DNA of 64,000 bases from Fulvivirga sediminis (GTDB lineage: Bacteria; Bacteroidota; Bacteroidia; Cytophagales; Cyclobacteriaceae), in NCBI RefSeq assembly GCF_016757215.1, contig NZ_JAESIY010000001.1, positions 372,001 through 436,000 of the forward strand, written 5' to 3'. The notes under the pieces are model-generated. The model saw nothing but the letters and a program-made list of their open reading frames with translations. It ran no database searches and was not told the DNA's origin. Both the position numbers and the translations under genes were made by a program. Positions 45,081 to 52,737 of this stretch are shown here, piece by piece. Each line of letters opens with the position of its first letter. Position 1 is the stretch's first letter.

Positions 45081-46511
45081 ATGCTGTTTAATTCTATTGA
45101 TTTTGCGGTTTTCCTTCCTATAGTGTTTTTATTTTATTGGTTGGCTTTTCAAAAGCACTTAAGGCTTCAAAACCTTTTCATTGTCTTAGTTAGTTATATC
45201 TTTTATGGCTGGTGGGATTGGCGCTTTCTACTGTTGATATTCTTCAGTACGCTGGTAGATTATTGGGTAGGAAGAGGTCTCATGTATAGTGATGGATCTT
45301 TAAGGAGAAGGGTGCTCTTGTGGGTTAGCCTTTCTATCAATCTGGGTATTTTAGCTTTTTTTAAGTATTTCAACTTCTTTGTTTCCAGTTTTGCTTCATC
45401 TTTTTCACTATTAGGAGCAGAGATACAGTCTTCGACCCTCAATATAATATTGCCGGTAGGTATTAGCTTTTATACTTTGCAGACCTTGAGCTATTCTATT
45501 GATGTGTATAAGAGAAAACTGGAACCTACTTCAGATTTCATCGCTTTCGCTGCCTTTGTTAGTTTCTTTCCACAATTAGTAGCAGGCCCTATTGAAAGGG
45601 CATCCTGTCTCTTGCCTCAGTTTTATAAATCTCGTGTTTTTGACCGCGAAAAATCTATAGAAGCGCTAAAGTTAATGCTTTGGGGGCTGTTTAAAAAGGT
45701 AGTTATTGCTGATAGTTGCGCCTTGTTTGCTAATCAGGTTTTTGGTAATTATAAAGGGATGTTGGGTAGTGAGCTATTATTTGGAGCCATTTGCTTCACC
45801 TTCCAGATATATTGTGATTTTTCTGGGTATTCGGATATTGCTCGTGGAGTGGCCCGTCTATTTGGCTTCGAAATCATGCAGAATTTCTATTATCCATATT
45901 TCTCCAAAAATATATCTGAGTTTTGGAGGCGGTGGCATATATCACTTTCTTCTTGGTTTAAAGATTACCTGTATGTACCACTAGGGGGTAATAGGGGTAA
46001 TTCCTTGTTCAAAATCCGGAATGTTTTTATAGTGTTTATAGTCAGTGGTCTTTGGCATGGTGCTAACTGGACTTTTATAGTTTGGGGTATGCTACATGCA
46101 GTTTTTTATTTACCACTTTTATTAGGTGGAAAGAGGTTGTCTAAGGGTGAAGAAAGCAACATAAAAAACGTCTTTCAGATCGTATTTACCTTTACACTAA
46201 CCATGTTGTCTTGGGTTTTCTTTAGGTCAGAAAGTGTAAGCATGGCATTCGATTATCTGAATAGAATAAGATTAGCCCCATTTATAGAACTCTCGAGCTT
46301 TTTGTTTTCGGTGCGAGTGATAGGGGTAGTATTAATTTTAATAAGCTTTGTAGTAATAGAATGGATTAGTCAGGAGCATCAGTTTGCCTTTGAAAAAATA
46401 GGAGTAAGATGGAAACGCCCCTGGAGGTGGTTGATGTATTATTCTGTGATGATTATTATAGTATGGTGTAGTGGAAACAGTAGCCAGGAGTTTGTTTATT
46501 TTCAGTTTTAA
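45081..46511 (+). CDS. MBOAT-family O-acyltransferase (AlgI/DltB-like)
   Basis: A 476-residue membrane protein with about ten to twelve helices. It has the family opening (MLFNSIDFAVFLPIVFLFYW), LVAGPIERASCLLPQ, the SEFWRRWHISLSSWFKDYLYVPLGGNR block, and the catalytic histidine in GLWHGANWTFIVWGMLHA. AlgI-like proteins pass acyl groups across the membrane to acetylate secreted polysaccharides. The next gene, one base away, encodes an SGNH-like partner, the usual pairing. Confidence 0.92.
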   Translation: MLFNSIDFAVFLPIVFLFYWLAFQKHLRLQNLFIVLVSYIFYGWWDWRFLLLIFFSTLVDYWVGRGLMYSDGSLRRRVLLWVSLSINLGILAFFKYFNFFVSSFASSFSLLGAEIQSSTLNIILPVGISFYTLQTLSYSIDVYKRKLEPTSDFIAFAAFVSFFPQLVAGPIERASCLLPQFYKSRVFDREKSIEALKLMLWGLFKKVVIADSCALFANQVFGNYKGMLGSELLFGAICFTFQIYCDFSGYSDIARGVARLFGFEIMQNFYYPYFSKNISEFWRRWHISLSSWFKDYLYVPLGGNRGNSLFKIRNVFIVFIVSGLWHGANWTFIVWGMLHAVFYLPLLLGGKRLSKGEESNIKNVFQIVFTFTLTMLSWVFFRSESVSMAFDYLNRIRLAPFIELSSFLFSVRVIGVVLILISFVVIEWISQEHQFAFEKIGVRWKRPWRWLMYYSVMIIIVWCSGNSSQEFVYFQF

Positions 46512-46512
46512 T

Positions 46513-47391
46513 ATGGAACTTAAGAAGTTTATTAAACAGGTGCTCTTGTTTCTTCTGTTGCCGTCATGTCTCTATATATCATCATTATTTTTGTTAAGGC
46601 AAACTTTTGAGGTAAATATTGAAAATGCCTCATTGGTTATTTTAGGCGATAGTCAGACTCAGTTTATTAACGGAAAGGGAATAGCTAATTACTCAATAGC
46701 AGGAAGTCCTTATTTTGTGCATTATAGATTTGCTCAGGAGTTTATAGATCAATTGAGAGGTAAGAAAGTATATATTTCTTTTAATTACCATAACCTATCA
46801 GATCTTTATCAAAACCGGCTGGAAAATGACAAAATATTTCCAGGATGGAGAAATAGCATGGCCTCTCATATAGAGGAGTTCGATCTAATAGTAGATAATC
46901 CTATGTATTATCAAATGGAGGAAGAATATAGTGCTTTAAATATGCAAGCTTTGCCTAATCTTATAGGGCAAATGTGCCGCGGAATGATTAGTGAAAGCAC
47001 CACTGCGCATATTATGGATACATTGACTATTAATACAACGCTTTTTAGACATTGGCAAAATCCTGAATATATTCGTAAGGATGAGATACAGAGGTCTTAC
47101 CTCATCAAGCTAGTGAAGTTGCTAGAGGAGAATCAGTGTAATGTAACATTATTAAAAATGCCTTTGACTCACTACTATTGTGCTGGCGTGCCACAGAAGA
47201 TAAAGAGTGAATACGAGGAAATGCAAAAATGTATGCAGGTAGATATTTTAGATCTTGATAAGAGGCTTATGATCTCAAAGCACTATCAGTATTTCAAGGA
47301 TTATAGTCATTTGAATAAATATGGTTGCGATCTGGTCAACTACCTATTTGCCAATAAAATGAGTAAGGAGAATTTTGCCGTTACGGATTAA
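46513..47391 (+). CDS. SGNH-like protein partner of the MBOAT acyltransferase
   Basis: A protein of about 292 residues with an N-terminal membrane anchor (about residues 8-27) and a periplasmic domain. Two SGNH-hydrolase-like blocks are visible: VILGDSQTQF with the Ser of block I, and YFKDYSHLNKYG, which fits the C-terminal D-x-x-H of block V. It resembles the AlgX/AlgJ or DltD role, completing transfer of the acetyl group to the polymer. ATG 46513 follows the MBOAT stop by one base; an upstream ATG at 46471 would overlap it. Confidence 0.72.
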   Translation: MELKKFIKQVLLFLLLPSCLYISSLFLLRQTFEVNIENASLVILGDSQTQFINGKGIANYSIAGSPYFVHYRFAQEFIDQLRGKKVYISFNYHNLSDLYQNRLENDKIFPGWRNSMASHIEEFDLIVDNPMYYQMEEEYSALNMQALPNLIGQMCRGMISESTTAHIMDTLTINTTLFRHWQNPEYIRKDEIQRSYLIKLVKLLEENQCNVTLLKMPLTHYYCAGVPQKIKSEYEEMQKCMQVDILDLDKRLMISKHYQYFKDYSHLNKYGCDLVNYLFANKMSKENFAVTD

Positions 47392-47400
47392 ATGAAAAAA

Positions 47401-47434
47401 AGCAGTACCCTCAATGATTACTGAAGGTACTGCT
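47401..47434 (+). terminator. Terminator after the acyltransferase pair
   Basis: AGCAGTACC (47401-47409) pairs with GGTACTGCT (47426-47434), with an extra TCA/TGA pairing inside. A run of A precedes and ATTTTATT follows, so it can act for the convergent DUF4136 gene too. Confidence 0.8.
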
Positions 47435-47459
47435 ATTTTATTATTTCGGACTTTAAAGA

Positions 47460-48044
47460 TTATAAGGTTCCTGGCTCTTCAAGATCTAATGACTGTAATA
47501 TGTCGGTCACTGCTTTCATTACATCACCTTCGGTGATGGTAGATTTACTAAATGCCTCGTTTTCAAATCCTTGCCACACTGTTTTGCCTGACTTATAATC
47601 TGTGACGGTTATTAGCAATGTACCTTTATCAAATTCAATAGTTTCAGGAGTTTCAATTCCTGCAGTTGTAGTGTTGTCATCAAAATGACCTTTTATTTTT
47701 CCTTCTTTATCAAAGACCATAAAAGAAACTAAAATGTCAGGATTATTAGCCTTGAATTTATAATCACTTTCTATAAATTCTTGTTTTATTGAGGTTTCAA
47801 TAGACTTTTTAACTTCTTCCCCAGGGTAATTTTCATTGGTAAATACCCAAACACTTTGCATGTTATCGCTTTCAATAACTAGGGCTTCTGCACTTCCTGT
47901 TTCAGCAGGTTGTTGCGGATCTAGTAACGCAAAAGTTTTGTAGTTGTCGGTTATTGCCCCTGTGGATTTTTCGGAATAGATTCTCTGTGCGTAACTGCTT
48001 ATAAAGAATATACTTAGGGCTAATGATAATGCTATCTTTTTCAT
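47460..48044 (-). CDS. DUF4136 domain-containing protein
   Basis: A 194-residue secreted or periplasmic protein with a signal peptide ending near SSYAQ. The mature part has the DUF4136 layout as I know it: YKTFALLDP near the start, VKKSIETSIKQEFIESDYKF, NPDILVSFMVF, and GTLLITVTDYKSGKTVWQGF. Members are often lipoproteins of unknown function; this one has no lipobox cysteine. It is a single gene between two hairpins. Confidence 0.85.
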   Translation of the reverse strand: MKKIALSLALSIFFISSYAQRIYSEKSTGAITDNYKTFALLDPQQPAETGSAEALVIESDNMQSVWVFTNENYPGEEVKKSIETSIKQEFIESDYKFKANNPDILVSFMVFDKEGKIKGHFDDNTTTAGIETPETIEFDKGTLLITVTDYKSGKTVWQGFENEAFSKSTITEGDVMKAVTDILQSLDLEEPGTL

Positions 48045-48209
48045 AACGGTTAGTTTAGATGATAAAATAAACTTTACCTAACTATCCTCTAACACCATGC
48101 CTCAATGGGAATTAATGTATATGGCTGTTATTTGGCCTTTTTTGATCTATGAAAGTAGAATATTTTTCAATTTAATGAAATAAATTACCCATTCTCAGGG
48201 TATTTAGGT

Positions 48210-48482
48210 TTATCGGTCACTATGTCCCAGTGATCTTTCAGGGTCTATTCTATCCCTTATAAGTTGCTTAAGCTCTTTAGATTCGGGGAATCTTTCTGCT
48301 TTTTTTCTGGAGAAAATAAGCTCTTCATTTAGCCATACTTCGAAGATGCCACCTGTGCCAGGTTGCAATGCCACTTCAGCTAAATCAGTGTCAAAGGTGG
48401 TAAGCAGTTCTTGAGCTATCCATGCGGCTCTTAGTAACCACCTGCACTGGGTGCAGTATATGATTTTTACTTTTGGATTCAT
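48210..48482 (-). CDS. SelT/SelW/SelH-family (Rdx) thioredoxin-like protein
   Basis: A 90-residue protein with the N-terminal CxxC motif in IIYCTQCRWLLRAAWIAQEL and a GTGGIFEV segment, the hallmarks of the SelW/Rdx family. The cysteine form is used, with no selenocysteine codon at the motif. A redox role is inferred from the family. The start is ATG 48482 (MNPKVKI); an in-frame ATG at 48524 would place a hairpin (48494-48521) inside the coding region. Downstream is the UPF0173-independent intergenic DNA before the DUF4136 gene. Confidence 0.85.
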   Translation of the reverse strand: MNPKVKIIYCTQCRWLLRAAWIAQELLTTFDTDLAEVALQPGTGGIFEVWLNEELIFSRKKAERFPESKELKQLIRDRIDPERSLGHSDR

Positions 48483-48493
48483 AGTGTAGAAGT

Positions 48494-48521
48494 GAAGGCT
48501 TCCATGGTGTTGAAAGCCTTC
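48494..48521. repeat. Hairpin between the UPF0173 and SelW-like genes
   Basis: GAAGGCTT (48494-48501) pairs with AAGCCTTC (48514-48521). On the minus strand it lies after the UPF0173 stop and just before the SelW-like start. No T-run follows, so it may be a weak terminator or processing site. Confidence 0.5.
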
Positions 48522-48545
48522 CATAACTGAACAGATTATTTGAAA

Positions 48546-49226
48546 TTAAAAATCTTGAGTTTCACCGATATTCATTAGTACCAGTTCTTTATTACCATCT
48601 TTGAATTGTTTGATGGCATCATTATGATCAATTTGTATGATCTCCATGGTGTCATAATGTACGCCAAGAACTTTGTCGCATTTAACAAAGTCAGCTGCAG
48701 TAATGGCATCTTCTATGCCCATGGTGAGGCAATCCCCAATAGGCAATACGGCAAAATCAATTTTAGCGAAGCGAGGGATTAACTGCATATCCATGGTTAA
48801 AGCTGTATCTCCTGCATAGTAGAAATTTTTCTCATCTGAGGCTACCACAAATCCACCAGGATTACCGGCATAACTACCATCAGGAAATGAACTGGAATGG
48901 ATAGCATTTACATACTTCACCTTTCCAAAATCAAATTCTATTTGGCCGCCGTGATTCATAGGATGAACATTTTCTATGCCTTGATTTTGAGCCCATGTTA
49001 TTATTTCGAAATTGGAAATCACAGTAGCACCTGTGTTTTTGGCAATAGCTACTGCATCCGCCAAATGATCTTGATGACCATGGCTAATTAATATATAATC
49101 TGCTTTGATAGTATTGATATCAATAGCCTTAGCTTTGTCATTGGGAGTAATAAAAGGGTCGAACAACAAGTGTTTTCCTTTTACTTCTACTGCAAAGCAG
49201 GCATGTCCGTAATACGTAACTTTCAT
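48546..49226 (-). CDS. UPF0173 metal-dependent hydrolase (metallo-beta-lactamase fold)
   Basis: A 226-residue metallo-beta-lactamase-fold protein. Its first histidine is in YYGHACFAVE, the HxHxDH motif is ISHGHQDHLADA, later ligands are in AIHSSSFPDG, YYAGDTALTMDM and LGVHYDT. The UPF0173 family has no firmly known substrate. It is monocistronic or cotranscribed with the SelW-like gene 63 bp downstream. Confidence 0.92.
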   Translation of the reverse strand: MKVTYYGHACFAVEVKGKHLLFDPFITPNDKAKAIDINTIKADYILISHGHQDHLADAVAIAKNTGATVISNFEIITWAQNQGIENVHPMNHGGQIEFDFGKVKYVNAIHSSSFPDGSYAGNPGGFVVASDEKNFYYAGDTALTMDMQLIPRFAKIDFAVLPIGDCLTMGIEDAITAADFVKCDKVLGVHYDTMEIIQIDHNDAIKQFKDGNKELVLMNIGETQDF

Positions 49227-49538
49227 AATTCGTTAGGGTTTTGATGTTAAATATGGAATTCTTTATTTTCTTTAAATCTATTTAAAAATGTCAGTTTCCA
49301 CTTTGAGGGAAAGTTGCAAATTTTTAAAAATATTGTTTAACCATCAATGATAGAAAATAGATCTCAGTCAGTTTAATAAAAAGTATAACTGTTGAAAATT
49401 TAATGACCTCGTAAACCATATGGAGCACGGGTGTCAGCTATATTGATGACAAACAATGTCAATAAATTGTTTACGGTAGAAGGGGCTGCGTGGGTTGGCT
49501 AAAAAACACTAAAAATATAAATTGAATACTTATTAAAT
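49227..49538. other. 312-bp intergenic region between divergent genes
   Basis: It separates the leftward UPF0173 gene from the rightward winged-helix gene. I found no open reading frame, strong hairpin or exact TAnnTTTG box. It is AT-rich apart from a short GC-richer patch around 49425-49500. Confidence 0.4.
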
Positions 49539-50036
49539 ATGAATATCACAGATGATCACATTGTTATATTGGGAGCTATTCATGATTCTAATGAACAGGC
49601 ATTAAATATAACTGAGTTTTGCTTGGAAAAGCAGGTGCCTAAGGAGAAAGTAGATCCTCTAGTGAATGATCTGGAGGAATATGATATGATAGAAACCGAG
49701 GAGGAGGAGGGCGTCTATTACCTAACTCCTTATGGATATGAATATTTGGAAAAATATGACTATGGCGAGAAAAAGCCTAGGAAGGAGGCTTTTCAGGATT
49801 TTGGCAGATTAAACGAAGCTGTGCAGGAAATGGGTAGCTCTAAAGCATTGAAGCGTACCACCCTTTGGTTATTGATTTTCGGGGTGTTAATTACTGCCTT
49901 GATGATCTTTCTTCCTGAGTTATTTAAGACCGATGCTCCTTCAGGTCTAGAAAAAAATGATTATATTATGCGTGCTGCTGATTCAATCAGGTCAGAAAGC
50001 AATGTTGTAGACACATTAAACAATATAAGTGAATGA
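49539..50036 (+). CDS. Membrane-anchored winged-helix-like protein
   Basis: A 165-residue protein I do not recognise as a named family. Residues 1-75 look like a winged-helix fold (VILGAIHDSNEQALNITEF, then a short wing before YYLTPYGYEYLEKYDYG). One transmembrane helix lies at about residues 107-127 (TTLWLLIFGVLITALMIFLP), followed by a polar tail. The predicted DNA-binding-like part would be cytoplasmic if the N terminus is inside. Its stop overlaps the start of the GldL-like frame by 4 bp, so the small genes here form one operon. Confidence 0.7.
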   Translation: MNITDDHIVILGAIHDSNEQALNITEFCLEKQVPKEKVDPLVNDLEEYDMIETEEEEGVYYLTPYGYEYLEKYDYGEKKPRKEAFQDFGRLNEAVQEMGSSKALKRTTLWLLIFGVLITALMIFLPELFKTDAPSGLEKNDYIMRAADSIRSESNVVDTLNNISE

Positions 50037-50231
50037 AAGCCAAATATGCACTGATAGTATTGGCCATCCGGATATTGTATTGACTTTATAGCAGTAGCGA
50101 TGAAAATTATGCATTGGCCCAGTGCCAATGAACTGCTCACCTCCGCAGTCATATTTAAAGTGGTGGGAGCATTAAGATTACTTTATAAAATAATTACTTA
50201 CCCTAAATTCAAAGAATTCTTTAATAGCTAA
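50033..50231 (+). pseudogene. GldL-like small membrane protein, frameshifted
   Basis: From ATG 50033 the frame encodes MKAKYALIVLAI and then stops at 50081-50083. In the +1 frame the sequence continues as GYCIDFIAVAMKIMHWPSAN and on to a TAA at 50229-50231. Joining them by removing one C at 50068-50069 gives a 65-residue protein with two helices and the KIMHWPSA motif of GldL-type proteins. The ATGA start overlap and the TAATG end overlap with its neighbours are both intact, which suggests a recently active gene. It may be a mutation, a sequencing error or a programmed shift. An ATG at 50100 could still express the second half (43 residues). Confidence 0.65.
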
Positions 50232-50638
50232 TGAATATTACAGTTTCAGAAACCCGGGACATACCTATCGAAAATATTATGGCTCTGTATAGAGCTAATC
50301 AATGGAGTTCGGCCGATAAACCTGAAGCACTTTATAAAGGACTGATGAATTCTCATGGTTTGGTTTCAGCCTGGGAAGGAAATAAGCTGGTAGGCATAGG
50401 CAATGCTATTTCTGATGGGTATCTGGTAGTATATTACCCTCATTTGCTGGTTTTGCCAGATTACCATAGTAAAGGAATAGGTCATATGATCATGGATAAG
50501 ATGCAAGAGAAATATGCCGGATTTCATATGCAGATGCTTGCTGCTGATGGTAAGGCGGTTGACTTTTATAAGAAAATTGGCTTTTCACGCGCAGGGCAAA
50601 CCGAGCCCATGTGGATATATGATGGTGAGGAACATTAA
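50231..50638 (+). CDS. GNAT-family N-acetyltransferase
   Basis: A 135-residue acetyltransferase. The acetyl-CoA binding motif A is LLVLPDYHSKGIGHMIMDKM, followed by DGKAVDFYKKIGFSRAG, the typical end of the fold. The substrate is unknown. Its ATG overlaps the TAA of the preceding frame by one base. The downstream DNA stays in frame past the stop into a monooxygenase-like remnant. Confidence 0.88.
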   Translation: MNITVSETRDIPIENIMALYRANQWSSADKPEALYKGLMNSHGLVSAWEGNKLVGIGNAISDGYLVVYYPHLLVLPDYHSKGIGHMIMDKMQEKYAGFHMQMLAADGKAVDFYKKIGFSRAGQTEPMWIYDGEEH

Positions 50639-50710
50639 ATAATAAAGCCGATAATAGCGAGAATATGGCAAGGTCGTACCAAAGCGAAGTATTACGAAGA
50701 GTATAGGTGA
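50639..50710 (+). pseudogene. Remnant of an antibiotic-monooxygenase-like gene
   Basis: In the frame directly after the GNAT stop the DNA encodes IIARIWQGRTKAKYYEEYR and then a stop. This resembles the start of small proteins of the antibiotic biosynthesis monooxygenase (ABM) family, which commonly open with IARIWHGRT. No start codon and no rest of the domain are present. It looks like a decayed fragment. Confidence 0.4.
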
Positions 50711-50729
50711 TCCGCCAACTCCTTTGTCG

Positions 50730-50797
50730 GAGCGAGTCTCAGTTTGGTGTTCTTTTGCTGAAAGTGAAGAATACAGTAACAGCTACTCGCTCTTTTT
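50730..50797 (+). terminator. Large-loop inverted repeat with T-run
   Basis: GAGCGAGT (50730-50737) pairs with ACTCGCTC (50785-50792), and TTTTT follows. The loop is about 47 nt. The right arm overlaps the end of the leftward reading frame at 50783. It could terminate the GNAT operon; support is moderate. Confidence 0.4.
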
Positions 50798-51061
50798 TAC
50801 TCTTTTAAAAGACTGGTCATACTTAATAATAATTTCAGAATCAGAATTATAAGACAATACAGCTCCTTCTTTGTCGAGCCATTTGATTCTTCTTCTTTCA
50901 TTCAGTGGAAATTCTATTTGGTAAAGAACCTCCTGATCTGGGACAAAAGCATAGTATGTGGAATTTTTACTGACTCGCTGAACAAAGACAAAAACATCAT
51001 TTTGAAGAATTCCACTGGAAATATTCCCTTTTACATCATAAAGTAAATTCCCTGTAGACAT
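50783..51061 (-). CDS. Hypothetical protein, probably a 3' gene fragment
   Basis: A 92-residue frame with no recognised family. It is mostly beta-strand-like (FVFVQRVSKNSTYYAFVPD, LYQIEFPLNERRRIKWLDKE). The open frame extends a few codons upstream of the ATG (FGFKIYD), and the opening residues look like the interior of a protein, so this may be the C-terminal end of a larger decayed gene. No signal peptide is present. Confidence 0.4.
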   Translation of the reverse strand: MSTGNLLYDVKGNISSGILQNDVFVFVQRVSKNSTYYAFVPDQEVLYQIEFPLNERRRIKWLDKEGAVLSYNSDSEIIIKYDQSFKRVKKSE

Positions 51062-51225
51062 GTCATAAATTTTGAAACCAAATTAAGCATTAATTTCTAT
51101 GGTGGCGTAATCTTTATTTTCTCTGATCTTTGTATCCTTTTCACATAAAAGGACTGAATCTTATTATTGAATAAACCAGCGATATTAAAGTTAGAATTAG
51201 CGGTGGCTTGTGCCTATGTGACGGC

Positions 51226-51654
51226 CTATTTTTTTTCATAGGTATAGCCGTTCCATTTTAATATTTCATCACATCCTATGACCAAATCATGCACATCGTT
51301 TGTTTTTGACTCTAGAACCCCTATTCGTTTTGGTGCACCTATCACATCTTCGAGTTCTAATTCTTTATGGTTTAGAATAACTGTGCAGTCAAATAAACTG
51401 CCCCATCTTTCCCAATACTTACCGCTAATTTCATCTTCAATGCCATTGTTATCTAAGTCATACTTTATTGACAATTTTTTATCAAACGTATCGTCTTCAT
51501 AAGTTAAGAAATCTTCAGATTTTAATTCAATAATGGCATTCAGCTTATCATCACTTATGAACTTAATTGTTTTAAAATTATTATTTTCATAAATATATCC
51601 CTTTTTTGTCTTCACATAAAGTTGTGTTGCCATATCCCTCATTTTGTTCATCAA
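51226..51654 (-). CDS. C-terminal part of a frameshifted SH3/VCBS-like protein
   Basis: A 142-residue frame that continues, in the +1 frame, the protein encoded at 51587-52255. Removing one A from the A6 run (complement of 51602-51607) joins the two frames as EDKKGYIYENNN without loss. It contains DLDNNGIEDEI, a calcium-binding-like or VCBS-type motif. Its own ATG is probably not a native start. It was likely the last third of a 342-residue secreted protein. Confidence 0.55.
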   Translation of the reverse strand: MMNKMRDMATQLYVKTKKGYIYENNNFKTIKFISDDKLNAIIELKSEDFLTYEDDTFDKKLSIKYDLDNNGIEDEISGKYWERWGSLFDCTVILNHKELELEDVIGAPKRIGVLESKTNDVHDLVIGCDEILKWNGYTYEKK

Positions 51655-52255
51655 CTAAAAAACTTCTGACATTTTTATTATCATAATTAAGCTCGATTCC
51701 ATCGAAATCATAACCAATTTGATCAGATGCTGTAAAATTAGATCCATTATAAGAGAAAATAATAAAGGAATTACCACAGCAGTTTCCTCCGCAGGCATTA
51801 AATTCTATTAAAACTTCTTCGTATCCATTATAATCATAATCCTGAGTCTCTACTATTTCAAAGCACTGTTTCTCCTCGTAGCTGATTATAACGATATCCT
51901 TATCATTTATAGTTGCTCGTAATTCTTGATGAGATGTTCCCTCCTTCCTATTTAAAAAATAGCTTATTTCATTTTTTGTGTAAGGTTTTAAATAACCATT
52001 AAAAACATAGCCTTTTATTCCGTCTGGAGTGGAGACTCCCACCCAGTATCCCGATCTTTTTTCTATGGACATGGGATGATTGGTGTTCTCAATTATGTGA
52101 ATATTATCTCCAAAACTCAGTTTGCCGATTTGTTTTGCATTATTGCTGGGTTGACTTCTAATTGATAAGCCATTTTTAGCAGTAACTAGGTATTCTACTT
52201 GGCAATGGGCATTATAAGAAAATAATATTATGCTTAAAAAAATGAGTACTTTCAT
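51587..52255 (-). CDS. Secreted SH3-domain protein, N-terminal part of a frameshifted gene
   Basis: A 222-residue frame with a signal peptide ending near NAHCQ, a bacterial SH3 domain (about residues 25-95; VTAKNGLSIRSQPSNNAKQI and GVSTPDGIKGYVFNGYLKPY), and a second region with DYDYNGYEEVLIEFN like the start of an FG-GAP/VCBS-type unit. The frame ends at 51587, but the natural continuation lies in the +1 frame (see the entry at 51226). The break maps to an A6 run, a place prone to slippage or to sequencing error. Confidence 0.65.
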   Translation of the reverse strand: MKVLIFLSIILFSYNAHCQVEYLVTAKNGLSIRSQPSNNAKQIGKLSFGDNIHIIENTNHPMSIEKRSGYWVGVSTPDGIKGYVFNGYLKPYTKNEISYFLNRKEGTSHQELRATINDKDIVIISYEEKQCFEIVETQDYDYNGYEEVLIEFNACGGNCCGNSFIIFSYNGSNFTASDQIGYDFDGIELNYDNKNVRSFLVDEQNEGYGNTTLCEDKKGIYL

Positions 52256-52510
52256 GTATATAGTTTAATTATATATGTAAATATATTCATTAATTAAAAC
52301 TTCTTAAAGATCTACATCAGTTGGAAGATTATGCTTTCTGTATTTAAAGCCCTTTAGCTGGTGCGAGCCTAATTTCTGTTATCTTCTGCAGATTGTTTAT
52401 AGTAATTTTCTACCCTACCTGCTGCAGCAAGATTACTCTAGTAAAATAGTTGATGTTATATTAAGTGTGGGTAATGCAGTTTTAGAAGAGCTCATTAATC
52501 TCAAGCTCCT

Positions 52511-52681
52511 CTAATTCTTTTTCTTCTCCCTGTAAACTAGTACTCTCCTGGTGATTATACAGCCTAAAGAAAGTATTAGAAAAATGTAGGTATATCCGGC
52601 GTTTACGTGATAGACTTCGTGTAAAATGGCAAAAACACCTAAAAAGATTACTGCGCCTAAAAATAATAGTCTGTGGTACAT
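52511..52681 (-). CDS. Small membrane protein with two helices
   Basis: A 56-residue protein of unknown function with two transmembrane helices (LLFLGAVIFLGVFAILHEVY and YIFLILSLGCIITRRVLVY) and a basic tail. It lies directly downstream of hemE on the same strand. ATG 52681 is preferred, as the in-frame ATG at 52714 falls within the hemE terminator stem. It may be expressed by readthrough. Confidence 0.5.
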   Translation of the reverse strand: MYHRLLFLGAVIFLGVFAILHEVYHVNAGYTYIFLILSLGCIITRRVLVYREKKKN

Positions 52682-52709
52682 GTTAACTTTATGCTTAATA
52701 GAATGTAAA

Positions 52710-52737
52710 AGCAAGGAGATTATCTCATCCCCTTGCT
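52710..52737 (-). terminator. Terminator overlapping the hemE stop codon
   Basis: On the minus strand AGCAAGG and CCTTGCT (52731-52737 and 52710-52716) form a stem with TTTT after it. The hemE stop at 52720-52722 lies in the loop, so termination signal and coding end overlap. Confidence 0.6.

Noticed and set aside
45706-45984. 92-codon plus-strand frame
   Set aside because: It is a shifted frame inside the MBOAT gene, which is intact.
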